A stretch of 64,000 nucleotides of DNA, taken from Sipunculus nudus (taxonomy: Eukaryota > Annelida > Sipuncula > Golfingiida > Sipunculidae). The stretch lies in assembly GCA_026874595.1 (NCBI GenBank), contig CM049319.1, positions 193,501 through 257,500 of the forward strand, written 5' to 3'. The notes under the pieces were generated by a model, which saw nothing but the letters and a program-made list of their open reading frames with translations, made no database searches and was not told the origin of the DNA. This document shows, piece after piece, positions 23,482 to 36,172 of this stretch. The translations under genes and the position numbers were made by a program. Position 1 is the stretch's first letter. Every line of letters starts with the position of its first letter.

Positions 23482-24196
23482 AAGTCGCTTCAATCAGGAA
23501 TCCAACCTACAGTCTCTAGACTAGGAACCCTACATGCTACTAAGTGAGCTGTGAAGACGAGATACCAGCAAGAGTGAGTTTTGTTCATTTATATCTGCAA
23601 ATGAAGCGCCATCTATTGCGAAAATGGGAAATCATTTACTATTTGAACAGGAGTATTAACCTTAAGGTGGGGACTCCGCCCCCACACCCCCTTTCAGACA
23701 GGGAACCCAGGTTCCCCGGACCCCTCCTTCTCTAATATAATTAACTCCAGTTATGAGCAAAATGAAATACGGGAATTCTCAGGAAGCTAATATGTATCGG
23801 CCTTTTTCAGGAAACAATTTATTATGCGACACTCGTTGTGCATAAGGTACTGGCAGTAGGCTGAAGCCCAGTGTCTATAGTTCTGCCGTTATGTTTAAAT
23901 CACCGTGGGCTTACAAGGATCGTTAGGGATAATGTTTCATTTATATATTAGGGTAAGAATGTGGTAAAGTTGCAAGAAAGACCCATTTACTACAAAAGAC
24001 ACAAACGGATGCATTTTGATGTGTATATTTAGTAGTTTTAAGAGTTTTTTTATGCCTTCTACCAGTGTCTACCATTTCACCATTACGAGGCCTAACTGTA
24101 CAGACCATTCCCACAACTGTAATCGTATCATAGTTGTGGATCCGCAACAAATTGCATTGGTACATCACAGGTCCACAAGAATTCCAAACAGAATGG
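23482..24196. other. Non-coding stretch
   Basis: Contains the phrase GGGGACTCCGCCCCCACACC near 23670. Similar C/G-rich text occurs near 45410. No gene is supported. Confidence 0.5.
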
Positions 24197-24203
24197 TTTC
24201 ATC

Positions 24204-24860
24204 CACAGGCGCTTGAATCGCTATTTGTGTTGATATTGGCTTAAATAGTGTTCAATTTACCTTAACAGCAATCCCCTGCCGTTTAATGAGCTTTAAACCA
24301 TGATATATCGCTTGCCGGTACTTGTTTATTTAATAAATACACAAGGCCGGCATCCAAGTGTGCGGACGGGTAGGCGATAACACAAGAAATCAATTGAAAT
24401 TCCCAAATATTTCAAAGATTTTCGAGGGAAGAAACTTACAGTCGTTAAATGGCCAGTTCTTCTTTCTATAAAAGCATCAACAATTCCAATACACACAGTG
24501 TACCACTTGTAATGAGCTCTTATTTGTAACTAGTCTGCATCCATTAAGCAGCTGTTACCCCAAACAAGGAAATCCCCATGTATCTTGGTCAGCAGTAAGG
24601 ATTCCCCCCTGGAACCTAACACCTGATTGGTTGATAATGATGGAAATAGTAATCTGGGATTAATCTGTCTGTTTGTCGCTTAATGGATACAGACTCGTCC
24701 GCAGACTTGGATGCCGGCCTTGTGTATCTATTATATAAACAAGTACCGGCAAACAATATAACATGGTTTACAGCTCATTAAACGGTAGGGGATCGTTGTT
24801 AAGGTAAATTGAACACTATTTAAGCCAATATCAACACAAATAGCGATTCAAGCGCCTGTG
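24204..24860. mobile_element. Foldback transposon with about 165-bp inverted arms
   Basis: The arms at 24204-24370 and 24696-24860 are inverted copies (CACAGGCGCTTGAATCGC against its complement at the other end), separated by about 325 bp. The insertion is flanked by an exact 7-bp direct repeat TTTCATC at 24197-24203 and 24861-24867. There is no transposase ORF, so it is non-autonomous. Similarity between the arms is high, with a few substitutions and small indels. Confidence 0.88.
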
Positions 24861-24867
24861 TTTCATC

Positions 24868-26811
24868 TCTCTTCAGCGTGCGTGGACACCACTAAATATA
24901 ACATTACACGGCTATGTATTCCAGGAAGCACATAACTAAAATATATTACCAATAATGCTGTAGGAGGCGGTTTCTCGTCTGGAAATGCCAATTTTAATGA
25001 CAACAGTTGTCGAACAGCAGCCCATGGAATTGTGATCGGTAGAGACTAAATTCGGAAAGTCGGGAGTCGGATATCGGATATCGCATGCAAACTAAAGTGA
25101 CACATCCATCTTGGATGTCATGAATATACACGTTATACCAGGAAACAGAAAAATAAAAAGTGAAAGATTCCGCTTTATGTTTGATTCATTAATTAAAAAA
25201 TAATGGCAGAGATAATAAAAGAATGTATTTGCAGTGTACATCTGATTAGGAAAAATAATAATACTGTGACAAATTAACATCCCCGTTTCCTTAAATGGGG
25301 CTGCTACCCGACTGCAGTCCGGGTTAATACGTTGTGGAGGTAGAATATGCCTGTCTGCCTCTATTCTCTAACTGGGCACAGGATTTAAAACGTAAACTAT
25401 TTCGTATAACCAGTGTTTATTACCGTATTCTGAATGGTCTCATAAAAGGCTAATTTACTCATCGGTCGTATATATACCTTGACCGGACCCAAATCGTCCC
25501 AGATTATAGACGGCACAAAGCTTGTATTTTCAAACTTTGACGTGTTTTGTGCTCCTGTAACTGTGTAACTGATGTACATTATTTTTGTAGTATTCCATCC
25601 AACTGTCTATAAGTTTCCAAACGGTCTAAAAATAGAATATGTTTCCAGTCTCAAACGGGCTCTTTTGTACCAATGGAATAAATGTAGTTTGTTGATGACA
25701 ATATTCTATAACCCTTGAAAGAGTTGAGCATTGATGGTAAATATACTGTGAAAAATGTATAATTTTAATTTGATTTTAAGGACGACGATAGGTTTTAAGC
25801 GGCTTAGGCCTACTATTTTGCGCACTGAAGACTTGTCCAGTAATTGAACCCTTAAATAAATGTTACACGCAAATAACTTATTTACCTTTAACGAAAACTA
25901 ATCTACCCATTCATAGAAAAAAAAATCATCAGCACTTTAATTATTTTACATTTTTGGTAAATATATGTTTTTATTAACCAAATTGATACCATACTAAACC
26001 AAGCCTCATCATATATGGTATTAAATAAACAATTTAATAAACATGGACAATATTTATTGAAAGATATAATCAGAAAAAAATTAGTAAATACTTGTGCCTT
26101 TACCGGTTATTACTGTAGTAAATTGAATCCCCTTATTATTGTTAGCAAACATATTTGAATGTTAATCGATCGATGGCGTGTCGGTTGGAATTTAACTAAT
26201 TAATTTAACTTGGAATAGGCATGTATAGTTGGACGACAGAGTAATGCAAAAAAACGATTGACTTTGTTTTAGATCATAGTTCTGCTTATCGACGCTATAT
26301 ATATAATGACCTGCCTTACACGCCCCATCCGAGTGTCATGCGTCTGTATCAGCAGTAGGTGTAAATGATATATGGAATATCAACTACCGGTATGTAAATG
26401 ATACTATCTTTAAACATATATTAGTTTCTCCACACCGTCGCGGTATTGGTTTTATAGTTCTCATTGACGTTAACGCAGCTGAATGACGTATACGTAGAAT
26501 AACTTTTAATGACCGTTGAACCGACTGATATCATTAATATGAATTGTGTGTTTATTGTACACTGTATTGACAATAAATGATAGCCAATGATAGTAATAAG
26601 AATTGAACGTAATTAAATAATTATGTGACGCTTAAATGTTATACATTATTATTATATTGAAAATCATCCAAATATGTTCATGTTTTGAAGGTTAATCGTG
26701 TTAAGCGCTGATGTGATATTATATGCATGGAAAGTCGTCCTAATATGTTACCTGTTCATGCGTTTCACGTTAATCGTGTAAAGCGCCATCCTGCAACGAG
26801 AGTCTAATATA
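24868..26811. other. AT-rich non-coding stretch
   Basis: No gene, no tandem array and no recognisable repeat. Short ORFs on both strands lack motifs. Confidence 0.55.
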
Positions 26812-27180
26812 ATTGTATGCGGATACTATATGTTTTCAGTTGCACGCCCCCGCCACCGCCGCATGGGTTTCCGGTTTCCACTGGGTAGATTTTTTTTTTA
26901 ATTCGGAATTATGATCGGGTCATATGTGAACTTCTGCGCCCTCAGTTTTGGTTGACCTCTGACCTTTCCTCTCTGCCAAGCGTCCACTGATTTGTGCCTC
27001 TGTTTCCACACACCTGCAACCATTTTTGCACAGCGTAATTAACTGTTCATCTGAATGGGAATAAAATCACTCATATCTCGGTAGTGGTTACACTTATCTG
27101 CCTAAAATTTTGCAATTGTATACAACTGGGATTACTTTCAGGATTTTGTGGCAGGTGGCGCTGTGTTCCCTGAAAGATTG
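26812..27180 (+). repeat. GGTGGCGCCACC family, third copy
   Basis: The text GTATGCGGATACTATATG..CCGCCACCGCCGC..GATCGGGTCATATGTGAACTT matches, inverted, the right part of the 4838-5690 copy. It continues into CACTCATATCTCGG and GCAGGTGGCGCTGTG, the same internal unit in inverted form. Confidence 0.7.
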
Positions 27181-29217
27181 CAGGCAAACAACTATTTAGC
27201 GCCCCTCTCGGACAGCCAGTCCAGCCCATTGATTCAATACAGCTGCCTGTGAACTGAACATTATCAGAGCATTGCCGCATATCGCTTTTTGATCATACTC
27301 TGTTGAGTTGAAATAAAAATGGTTGCATTAATATGAAAAGGCTTTTGGAAATGACATATCGCATTAGAACTTGATCATGTAGGCCTACGTGTCAGCGGAC
27401 TCGCATAATAATTCAGGGCAAAGCTACAGTTGGTCTTTCTCTTACGGATTAAAGTCACGTAAATCCTCCTTGCAGCATACCAACAATTAATTGCAGCCTC
27501 CTATTTGTTCAACTTTATCACATTAAATTATTATATTCACAGCGTATATATAAGCTGATATAGTGGGGATGGTCAGCCAAAATTGTGCTAATGACCATCT
27601 GGCTGAATCACGTTTGCCTGTACTGTATAAGTGGGCTTCCGGCTGTGCCAGCCTATGGTTTTTTCTCCTCCATTGACATGAGAGACTGCATGTGCGATAT
27701 GATCCCACTATATCGGATCCAACCTGGCATCAGACTCGGCATCCCACACTCAACTACCCACATTCGTGTTTTAGTCAGAACGATCGTGAACTTCCGGCTT
27801 TGTCAATTGTAGACTTGTGTAGTACTCATCCCCAAGTTCCTAAATTTGTTTCGAAATATATAATTAAACTTTTCAGTTCTTATGCATGTTCTCCATAGAA
27901 AGAATAGTGTACAGAATATAGAATTATATAAATAAAATGAATCCCCTCGTAAATAAGGGGTAGGGGTGGGGTGGGGGGGTCCTATATTTTGAGTACAAAT
28001 CAATTACAAGAGTACAGGTTCACATCAGTAAGTCACCATTGATATTTTACTGGTTAACGTGAAACGTTGTACAAGTGGTTCATGAGTGTTTTACACCACA
28101 CTAAATAATGAAAGTTATACGTCCATGCACAAAATATCAAAATCGAAATTACTAATTTCGATAAAAAAATGAAGGTTAATGTTATGATAATATATTAATT
28201 TTTTCAACACTGCTATGTATTTGAAGAAAAAGGAAAAGTATAAATTGATGACTTCTTATTAAAAAATTAATTTATTTTTTATTATTTAATATTTACTTTT
28301 TTAGTTTTTTTTTAATGGAATGATTATAAGCGTGGTTTTTATATGCTTGGAGGTTGAATAGATGGTAATGGTAAATGGTGGCAATCAAAGGTATTGTGTC
28401 TCATATACTGGTAGCACAAATTTAGGCACTGTCTTCTGTAACATACTCCCTTATACATGTTGTATTTAAAAGTCATGACCCATTAAAGTTGATTTTCAGC
28501 AAACAAAAAAGGGAACACTGAAAAGTGTTTCTTCTTTTGAAAACTAATTATACGTCTGCATACCAAATCAACAGAGAAGTAACAGACTAGATAGAAAAAC
28601 TCTTTAATTCAGGTACCAATCATCATTAACACTACATCTTAATTTGATCGAAATTATTTTGTTTATGTAAAATAAAAATAGTATAAAGATTGACTTAAAG
28701 AATTAAATGGTTAATGAATGTAAAAATTAATGGACATCTTGCAAATAATTTACAAATATTTCCTTACATTTGATGGACAGAATCCAACAAAATAGTGTTA
28801 ATAACAGTTATAGTTTATAAATCTTTAATATGGTACGTTTGAAATATGCACATATGTGTGATATATCTGGTAGGAGAGAAAAGGAATAAGAAGCAATTTT
28901 GTTTAACAAAACCACGTGCCTGATTTTGCTTGCATTTTTATTTATTTTAAAATATATATTAAACCTTTCTTATATTAATTTTTGAAACTTATTGAAACAA
29001 AAAAAATATTCTTAATATAGTGAACGCCTAAAATTGAAACGTCCCATTTTCATCTTTGAATATTTAGTTGATAGGTTTTGTTGTCATAATGAAATGTAAA
29101 ATTTCAAATTTCAAATATGTTAATGAAAGTGGCCGAGCAGTAAGTATTTTCATTAAACTAAGGTCTCAAACATATTTCACACTGTATTAGACTGATGATT
29201 CTGTTTCTTTTAGCTCA
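27181..29217. other. AT-rich non-coding stretch
   Basis: A short G-rich run occurs at 27957-27980. No gene or repeat is supported. Confidence 0.55.
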
Positions 29218-29222
29218 TAAAT

Positions 29223-29408
29223 TGTTGTAATATTAGATTATGATTATATTAGGAACTACATTATCTATTCTATACTAAGAGTAGGTACACACTACATCAA
29301 GTAGTGGTTAGTCAGCCAGTCATGCTAGCTACAAGATGTGTGCTCTGTACAATCAGCCTGTAATACAGAATAAAACTGTATTATAAACAAGGACTCATTA
29401 TTACTTCA
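29223..29408 (+). repeat. 5' LTR of the short element
   Basis: 186 bp. It differs from the 3' LTR mainly by a 5-bp indel (CTATTCTATACTA against CTATACTA) and a G/T change in AGTAGTGGTTAG. Confidence 0.92.
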
Positions 29409-29426
29409 TGGTGAAAGCCCCAGAAG
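29409..29426 (+). other. Primer-binding site of the short element
   Basis: TGGTGAAAGCCCCAGAAG starts immediately after the 5' LTR. The tRNA was not assigned. Confidence 0.7.
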
Positions 29427-29480
29427 GCAAAGTTCATACAACAACAGCCACAGATCGGTCAATACCATGCATGGACAAAG

Positions 29481-30303
29481 TTTGGTACTGATATTTTTTA
29501 AATAGACAACACATCATACTTGTTGATCACAGACTATCATTCAAAATATCTAGTTGTCTACAAGCTCACTAGTACCACTAGTCATGCTATTGCAAAATTA
29601 GCATCAGAAACATTTGCACTTTTAGGAGCACCCACAGAGATAGTCTCAGATAATGTACCTCAGTTTATAGGCCAACCATTCCAACAGATGTGCCAAAAGT
29701 GGAATATTAGTCATGTTACATCATCACCACGATATCCACAGGCCAATGACATGGCCGAAAGAATGGTACAGACTGTTAAAGCGATAATAAAGAAATGCCA
29801 AAAAGAGCGAAAAGATATTGATATAGCTCTATTACATCTAAGAGCCACACCTATATTTGATTCCACTTTGCCATCACCAGCGGAAATCATGTTTGGCAGA
29901 CAAGTTCGCACAACACTGCCAAGTAATATATCCACTTCGCTATCAAAGCAAGGGACACATTTTGAAAGACTACAGGAGAAGAGGCAGATGATGAAAGACC
30001 AGTATGATAAACATGTCAGACGTGAGCTAACACCTCATCACGAAGGACAGAATGTACGAGTTTTTAACAATAACAGTGAAACATGGCACCCTGCCCAGGT
30101 GCAGATCGAAAGTTCTAAGTGCACCACGATCGTACATTGTATCTACACCAGATGGAGGATCACTACGACGCAACAGATCGCCATTAAGAACTGTCAGTGA
30201 AGATCAACACACAACCGTGTCTCCATCTTCCCATAAAAGAGTAACGTTCGAAGACAAAAAAAAAATCAAACAAACAGAGATAATGGGCAGGAACATTCAG
30301 TAG
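29481..30303 (+). pseudogene. Broken integrase fragment of the short LTR element
   Basis: The reading frame shows a likely first catalytic Asp in GTDIF (codon 29490-29492), then an in-frame TAA at 29499-29501. An open stretch from 29520 follows, with DYHSKY, a second Asp in VSDNVPQF and a Glu in NDMAERMVQTVK; these last two have the 35-residue spacing of a D,D-35-E integrase. After about 30105 the coding similarity moves to another frame (YIVSTPDGGSLRRNR, an integrase C-terminal tail type), so a frameshift is present. No RT, RNase H or Gag is nearby. The element is dead at the protein level. Confidence 0.85.
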
Positions 30304-30642
30304 TGAGAACAAGATATGGGAGAGTAGTAAAACCACCAAACAGATATAGACCAGATAGTTAGATTTACACAAGAAGAGATTTACTAGGTTTAGAATAGAA
30401 TAGATTTCCCCATATAACCAATGTAGAAACACTCATTGAATGTATAGTTGCTACTTATATAATCCATATCCTATACATGTGTAATCATAGATCAATAGTC
30501 AGATATACTCATTAAACCAGATACTGAAAGTAAGAGTAGGAAAAATTAAAATACACCTTCATTTTATATGTTTCATTTAATGTTCTTGGTAGTTCCATTA
30601 GTTATCAAAAGGTAAATTATTTTATCCTATTTTATTTAGCTT

Positions 30643-30654
30643 GAGAAGGGGAGA
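30643..30654 (+). other. Polypurine tract of the short element
   Basis: GAGAAGGGGAGA directly before the 3' LTR. Confidence 0.85.
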
Positions 30655-30835
30655 TGTTGTAATATTAGATTATGATTATATTAGGAACTACATTATCTAT
30701 ACTAAGAGTAGGTACACACTACATCAAGTAGTTGTTAGTCAGCCAGTCATGCTAGCTACAAGATGTGTGCTCTGTACAATCAGCCTGTAATACAGAATAA
30801 AACTGTATTATAAACAAGGACTCATTATTACTTCA
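30655..30835 (+). repeat. 3' LTR of the short element
   Basis: 181 bp, followed by the TAAAT duplication. An AATAAA hexamer inside (near 30796) could act as the polyadenylation signal. Confidence 0.92.
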
Positions 30836-30840
30836 TAAAT

Positions 30841-33120
30841 GACTATCATTCTGACTTGGTCTCTGAACATATAAATAAACTTTATAACTTAATTATAAAA
30901 CTGTGATAATGTGCATTGATAGCAAAACTTAGATAGGTTAGAGGACCTGCTATTAAATTTGAAGGCTATATGATACTTTTTTGGCACTCCTGTTTCACAT
31001 ATACAATTTATCATCATGCAGGGCATATTGTATACTATATGGCAACTGGGAACGCATCTTCCAAAATCCTCCCATCCATTTGACCAATATACGTACCTCA
31101 GTATGAACCATTTGAATTAAGACATTATCTGAATGATACCCGAAGCGCAGTAATGCAAGATTTCCAAGTAAAATCCTGTCCACGGTTAAAACATTGAAAG
31201 ATTCCTCATGCAATGAATCTTTGCAGAGGTTCTATCATATATATATAAACTTAACAAATTTTTGGGGAAAAAATCTTGTTGGGCATATGAAATAGTCGAA
31301 GATCGTATATTCTATGCAGAGCAACAAAAAATTAATTTAGCGCCAGGAGAGCCAGAAATAAAGTTGAAGGGTGATGAATGACTAATTCTCAACCATAGCG
31401 TTCGTCATAAATCTTTCTTTTTAACTACTGTAACCGTTAGCTGTGAGATTCTAATATTTAAGCCCTTTTGTCTGGAAATTTATGTAACAAATATTATTTT
31501 TACACACATGCCGAATAAAATGGGTTATAATTTAGTATAGCTCTTTTCCATTGTGTTCAACTGTGAAAGAGTCTATAAAACGTTTATGAGTTTTAATGAT
31601 ATAATATGGTAAACTTATATTCACTGCCCGATCATTTATATCAAACAACGTAAAACGGTCACTAAATTGAAAATGTGATAGAATTTTCTTCAGCTATACA
31701 CCTGTCCCAATCATTCAATCGCCATGCATGTTGTTCAGAATTGTCTCGGAAACTTTGCTTAAAAGCTAACACAAGGATTTGATTATATGCATGCCTTTAA
31801 ATATCCGGCCATGTTTACATTTTTCAAAACATATGGCGCCCAACTTTAGGTTACAGCCTCTTTAATTTTACATATGTGCTGCCACTTGACTACCCAGGAC
31901 TAAAGAAGAGATTGCAAATTAACGGAAAGCCAGCGCCTCAGTAACAGAAAGAGGACAACCATTACAGAAGTGTATTCAGATGTCTTCGTTCTATATAAAA
32001 ACAGTAGTCTGACTAATTTCGGATGTTGATTCGGATCCACCTAAACAACAAAGACACTGGTTTCTTTTCCATGCCTTTACATGCCTTAAAATTTGGTCTG
32101 AAACCCTCAAGATAAAGGTTGCGGCGATAGGACCCCCTGCCCCCCCCCCCCCCCGGGATCCGCTTCTACACAGGAAAAAAAGGTCCTCGTGCAATTTGGT
32201 GTGCAGTCAATATAGTGTCCTCTTGAGTTCAGTTATATAAACACACACACACACACATATATATATCGAGAATAAAAAATAAACTTCAAATTTTTCAATA
32301 TTAAGTTATAATAATCTAATTGTTCCAAAATACTAAACAATGAAAAGTACTGAACTAAAAAGTAGCCTGTTTCAGTCTCATGGAATACCCATTACCAGTC
32401 AAATATGCATAAAACCCTATGACAGATATTAGGTTGCAATAAAACACACAAGAGGTTATTTTATATAACATTTGAATTCTCTCTCTATTTTATTACTCAT
32501 ATGAGGACGTCAGCCCCTCTGACAAAAGGAAAATTAAAATATAAATTATTTAATTTCAAACTTAATTATGTGTAGCAGCTATACTATATAATTTTGCAAA
32601 ACGCCACAAAATTCCATATTTTTTAAAATTTTCAATTCATCTAAAATTCATTGTTTAAAACATTTTGCCGTTAAAATGAATTTAAATAAAACACAAATAA
32701 ATTGTCCTAAACCTTTATCGTTTATATGGAATATGCAACTCAATTCAGCGCTTCAAGGTAATTTAGGTAAAATGGTAGTTCTAGTCGCATTTTATGTAAA
32801 ACATTTTTAAATAACATTTTAAAAATCTATATACGTACTCATTCTTTTTTTGTACGTATAGGTTATCTAGGCCCAGGCCTATCATCTATATACAGTCGAT
32901 GAGTAAAATTGAGGGATTTTTTATGCCTTTTGGATGGACTTCCCAGCAATATTTTTAAATATCATATTTATGAATAACTTTAATAGAAAATTCCATCAAA
33001 CATAATGATGACTAGTTGTGTACCTAACTTTATAATTCCAGGAATACTATATAAATTATCCCTGTGTATTGTACTACAGATGTAATATAGGCTACATCTT
33101 TAAATTTTCATGTGATAAGT
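30841..33120. other. AT-rich non-coding stretch with simple repeats
   Basis: Contains a poly-C run near 32138-32154 and an AC/AT dinucleotide run near 32238-32266. No gene is supported. Confidence 0.55.
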
Positions 33121-33465
33121 TAAGGCCAAAATAAAAAAAAAGGTATGGTTCTCAGGCACTTTTTTTCAGAAATCAATGCGGGCGGGCGCTTTTTTTATTT
33201 TAAATTTGTTGGTATGTTTCGATAAAAATGTCAAATGATAAGGGAAAAGCACGAAAATAACAGTTTTATTTTGCTAAACAAGTAAAAGCACTACATAAAA
33301 AAGGAAATTGTATAATTTTATCTTCTTGAAAGAAATGTCGGAGCGGCAGCAGCTCAAAATTGGAAAGTTTTTATTGAAAATCAAAATAAAAATTTTTGAT
33401 GCGGGGGTTTAAAATTGATGCGGGCGGTGCCTGAGAACCATACCTTAAATTTTTTTGGCCTAATT
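33121..33465. mobile_element. MITE with about 38-bp terminal inverted repeats
   Basis: The left end TTAAGGCCAAAAT.. followed by AGGTATGGTTCTCAGGCAC is mirrored by GTGCCTGAGAACCATACCT..TTTTGGCCTAA at the right end. The 345-bp element has no ORF and lies 284 bp before the NDUFA9 start codon. Similar left-end text (TTAAGGCCAAAA) occurs at about 38984. Confidence 0.8.
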
Positions 33466-33748
33466 GTATGCTAATATAACCTATATATTTTTATATATAT
33501 TTAATATATGCCTAATTAATTGTATCAATAAGTAATTAAATCTAATTATAAAAAAGCGTGTTGTTCATGCGTAACTAGTTTTCATATAGTAACATTGTAT
33601 ATTGTAGAACAAAATATTTGCTGACGAATCAAAATATATTTTAAAAATGTTTCCAGTGAAACCCCGTTTCAAACATGTGGAACTGGAAAAACGGTAGGTG
33701 GCATTTTAAAGGTCACGTTCTGTTATCGCCGCATGGTGAACAATCAAC
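33466..33748 (+). promoter_or_regulatory. Presumed promoter and 5'UTR of NDUFA9
   Basis: This gap between the MITE and the start codon must hold the core promoter unless there is an upstream exon. No TATA box at a convincing position. An upstream ATG at 33733 is out of frame with the main start. Confidence 0.5.
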
Positions 33749-33788
33749 ATGGCGGCGTTGATTGGACCGGCCCTGGTGAGATCTGGCC
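33749..33788 (+). CDS. NDUFA9: NDUFA9 exon 1 (start of presequence)
   Basis: ATG in a strong context (A at -3, G at +4) encodes MAALIGPALVRSG plus one base, then the donor GTAAGT. An alternative donor GTGAGA at 33776 would put exon 2 out of frame. Together with exon 2 the peptide is basic and lacks acidic residues early on, fitting a mitochondrial targeting signal. Assignment to NDUFA9 rests on phase and position, since presequences do not align between phyla. Confidence 0.72.
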
Positions 33789-35352
33789 GTAAGTATAGAC
33801 AGATAACGTATTTACAGAAACAGTTTGGAGGTTTTGTGATACTTATTTTTAAGTGCAACACAATTTGTAAACATGTTTTACTCATCAATGTACCATGTAC
33901 AGTTAAAGCCTGTACGTTCCCATGTCACGCAGTTGAATATCTGACCTTGCCCGCGGCCTTGAGCGTGTTTCCTTGTTGGACTTTTCTTAAAGTGAAGGAG
34001 CAGTTCCGATACCCACCAGACTGTCCCCACTCAATAAAGGGTTTGTCAGTACATGATTGGCAAAAGTGTTACTTATTTATGTCACCATGCATTATATTTG
34101 TATGGTTTGTGTACTCTGTGATATGGAAAACTGTACTGTTAAAAATAAATAAATAAACTACACATTGTAATTTGTATTGTCACTATTGACTGTCCAAACT
34201 ATAAAAATTACATAGCTCATTACCTGTATAAACAAACTCCCTAAACTACATTTACTTCTGATATTATGATTTTAATATGTTATCATGTATATTTTATCAT
34301 ACAAGTGATGGATTAATGGAATAAATTAACAGCGTGCTTCGTGTGACCCCCATACAACATCTGGTGTTGTTATGGGTTCATAACTGAAATGAGATTTCAG
34401 TTATGGGGATCCTCTTATGGAAAAGCGTAGCAGGGGTATATTGGGATATTTGCAAAATAAACAGAGAAAATGGAGGCAATTTAGCAAATTTCTTACCAAT
34501 AATGGCTAATAAACTGTTCTGGAGTAAAAATAAATTATGTAGAAGTGCCCTTGTAAGGAAATTGTTAAGATTTCAACTCCTGTGGGTTTTTTAGCCTGCC
34601 ATGCGGTCATGTTTATCTTTTGTCACATGACCCTGTCCTTGACCTTATTGATATGAGAAGAGGTGTCCTCTGATTATTGTTCCAAATAAATTATAGTAAA
34701 TATTGTTTCCATAACTTCCATAGGCAAATTTGTTAAAACCTTAAATGATATAGCCATAAACTTATAAAGGACTTATTGAAGCCATATATTATCATTTACT
34801 CATAAGTATTATTCATGAAATAAGATTTTTTTAATAGATTTATTAGCAATAAATTACTCTGGTACACCAGAGGTCAAGTCACAGGTCAGGTCATGGGTGA
34901 CCAGAGTTCATGCCTCAGCAACATGGCTGTGTCAGTGATGGTCTTCTGCTCTTCTCTTCATGATAAAATGCTGTTATATCATATATAACATAAACAGAAG
35001 ACTCCACATGTATGGAAACTGATATATAAAGGATATATAGGTAGAGTGAACATAGTTTAAGCTGCATCTTATTCTTAATTACTCTTTTATTCTTTCCTTC
35101 TGATACATCAAAAGGACCGCTACGATATTTCGTAAGAACATACTCAAGGCTGAATATGGAGCCCGGGTCACCTGGTGTGTAATTCTCAGCCTTGTACCAA
35201 GGCAACATCTGGTGTAACAATCTAACATACCACAGGGATTATAGAAATATCCTCCTTTGATTTTTGGGCTTCGTGCGACCCTCGCACAAGTGATCACGTG
35301 AGATCACGTATTACTTGTCAGCAACAAAGTCGGTGGTCAAGTTTTGTATTTT
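33789..35352 (+). other. NDUFA9 intron 1, first part
   Basis: No repeat family recognised. AGGTCA-type half-sites cluster near 34870-34890 (CAGAGGTCAAGTCACAGGTCAGGTCA). No other gene is supported. Confidence 0.5.
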
Positions 35353-36172
35353 TATGCCCCCGTTTTTGGCGGGGGCATATAATTTTTACCCATGTCCGTC
35401 ATTCCGAAATCAAACAGTTGTACAGACTTTTTTTTCGCAATGCCTGCAGATATTGGCCTGATTTTTGGTGTGTGGGCAGATAATGACCATTACAGATCGA
35501 GTTTGCGTTTTGTCCCGGTTGACCTACTTTTGACCATTTTACGGCTCCTTAACTTAGAAAATTTCATGATAAATAGAAATTTTCATGACAAATACACATG
35601 TACCGACTTTTTTTTGCAATGCCTGCAGATATTGGCCTGATTTTTGGTGTATGGGCAGATATTGACCAGTTACAGATCGAGTTTGCGTTTCGTCCAAGGT
35701 GACCTACTTTTGGCTGTTTTATGGCTCCTAAACTTAAAAAATTTCATGAAAAATATAAATTTTCATGACAAGTGCACATGTACAGATTTTTTTTCGCAAT
35801 GCCTGCAGATATTGGCCTAATTTTTGGTGTGTGGGCAGATAATGACCAGTTACAGATCAAGTTCTTGTTTTGTCCCAGTTGACCTACTTTTGACCATTCG
35901 ACTGCTCCTGAACATAGAAAGTTTCATGAAAAATAGAAATTTTCATAACAAATGCATATGTACGGACTTTTTTTCCGCAATGCCTGCAGATACCACCCTG
36001 ATTTTTTATGTGTGGGCAGATAAAGACCAGTTACAGATTGAGTTCGCGTTTCATCTCTGTTGACCTACTTTTGACCATACGACACCTCCTGAACTTAAAA
36101 AATTGTTCAAAATTTTACAAATGTTTCTAATTTGCCCCAGGCGGGGGCATTCGTGTCGTTCCGACACATTTA
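35353..36172 (+). repeat. Hairpin-ended element with about 180-bp tandem units
   Basis: It starts with the hairpin ATGCCCCCG-TTTTTGG-CGGGGGCAT (35353-35379). It ends with GCGGGGGCATTCGTG and a small hairpin TGTCGTTCCGACA near 36154-36168. Inside are about four units sharing CGCAATGCCTGCAGATA, TGTGGGCAGATAATGACC and GTTGACCTACTTTTGACC. No ORF of note. It sits inside NDUFA9 intron 1. Confidence 0.75.

Larger units (their letters stand above)
29223..30835 (+). mobile_element. Short internally deleted Ty3/gypsy-type LTR element
   Basis: 1613 bp, LTRs of 186 and 181 bp starting TGTTGTAATA and ending ATTACTTCA, flanked by TAAAT at 29218-29222 and 30836-30840. A PBS-like TGGTGAAAGCCCCAGAAG directly follows the 5' LTR, and a polypurine tract GAGAAGGGGAGA directly precedes the 3' LTR. 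Only part of an integrase remains inside; Gag, protease, RT and RNase H are gone. It could be mobilised only in trans. Confidence 0.92.
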
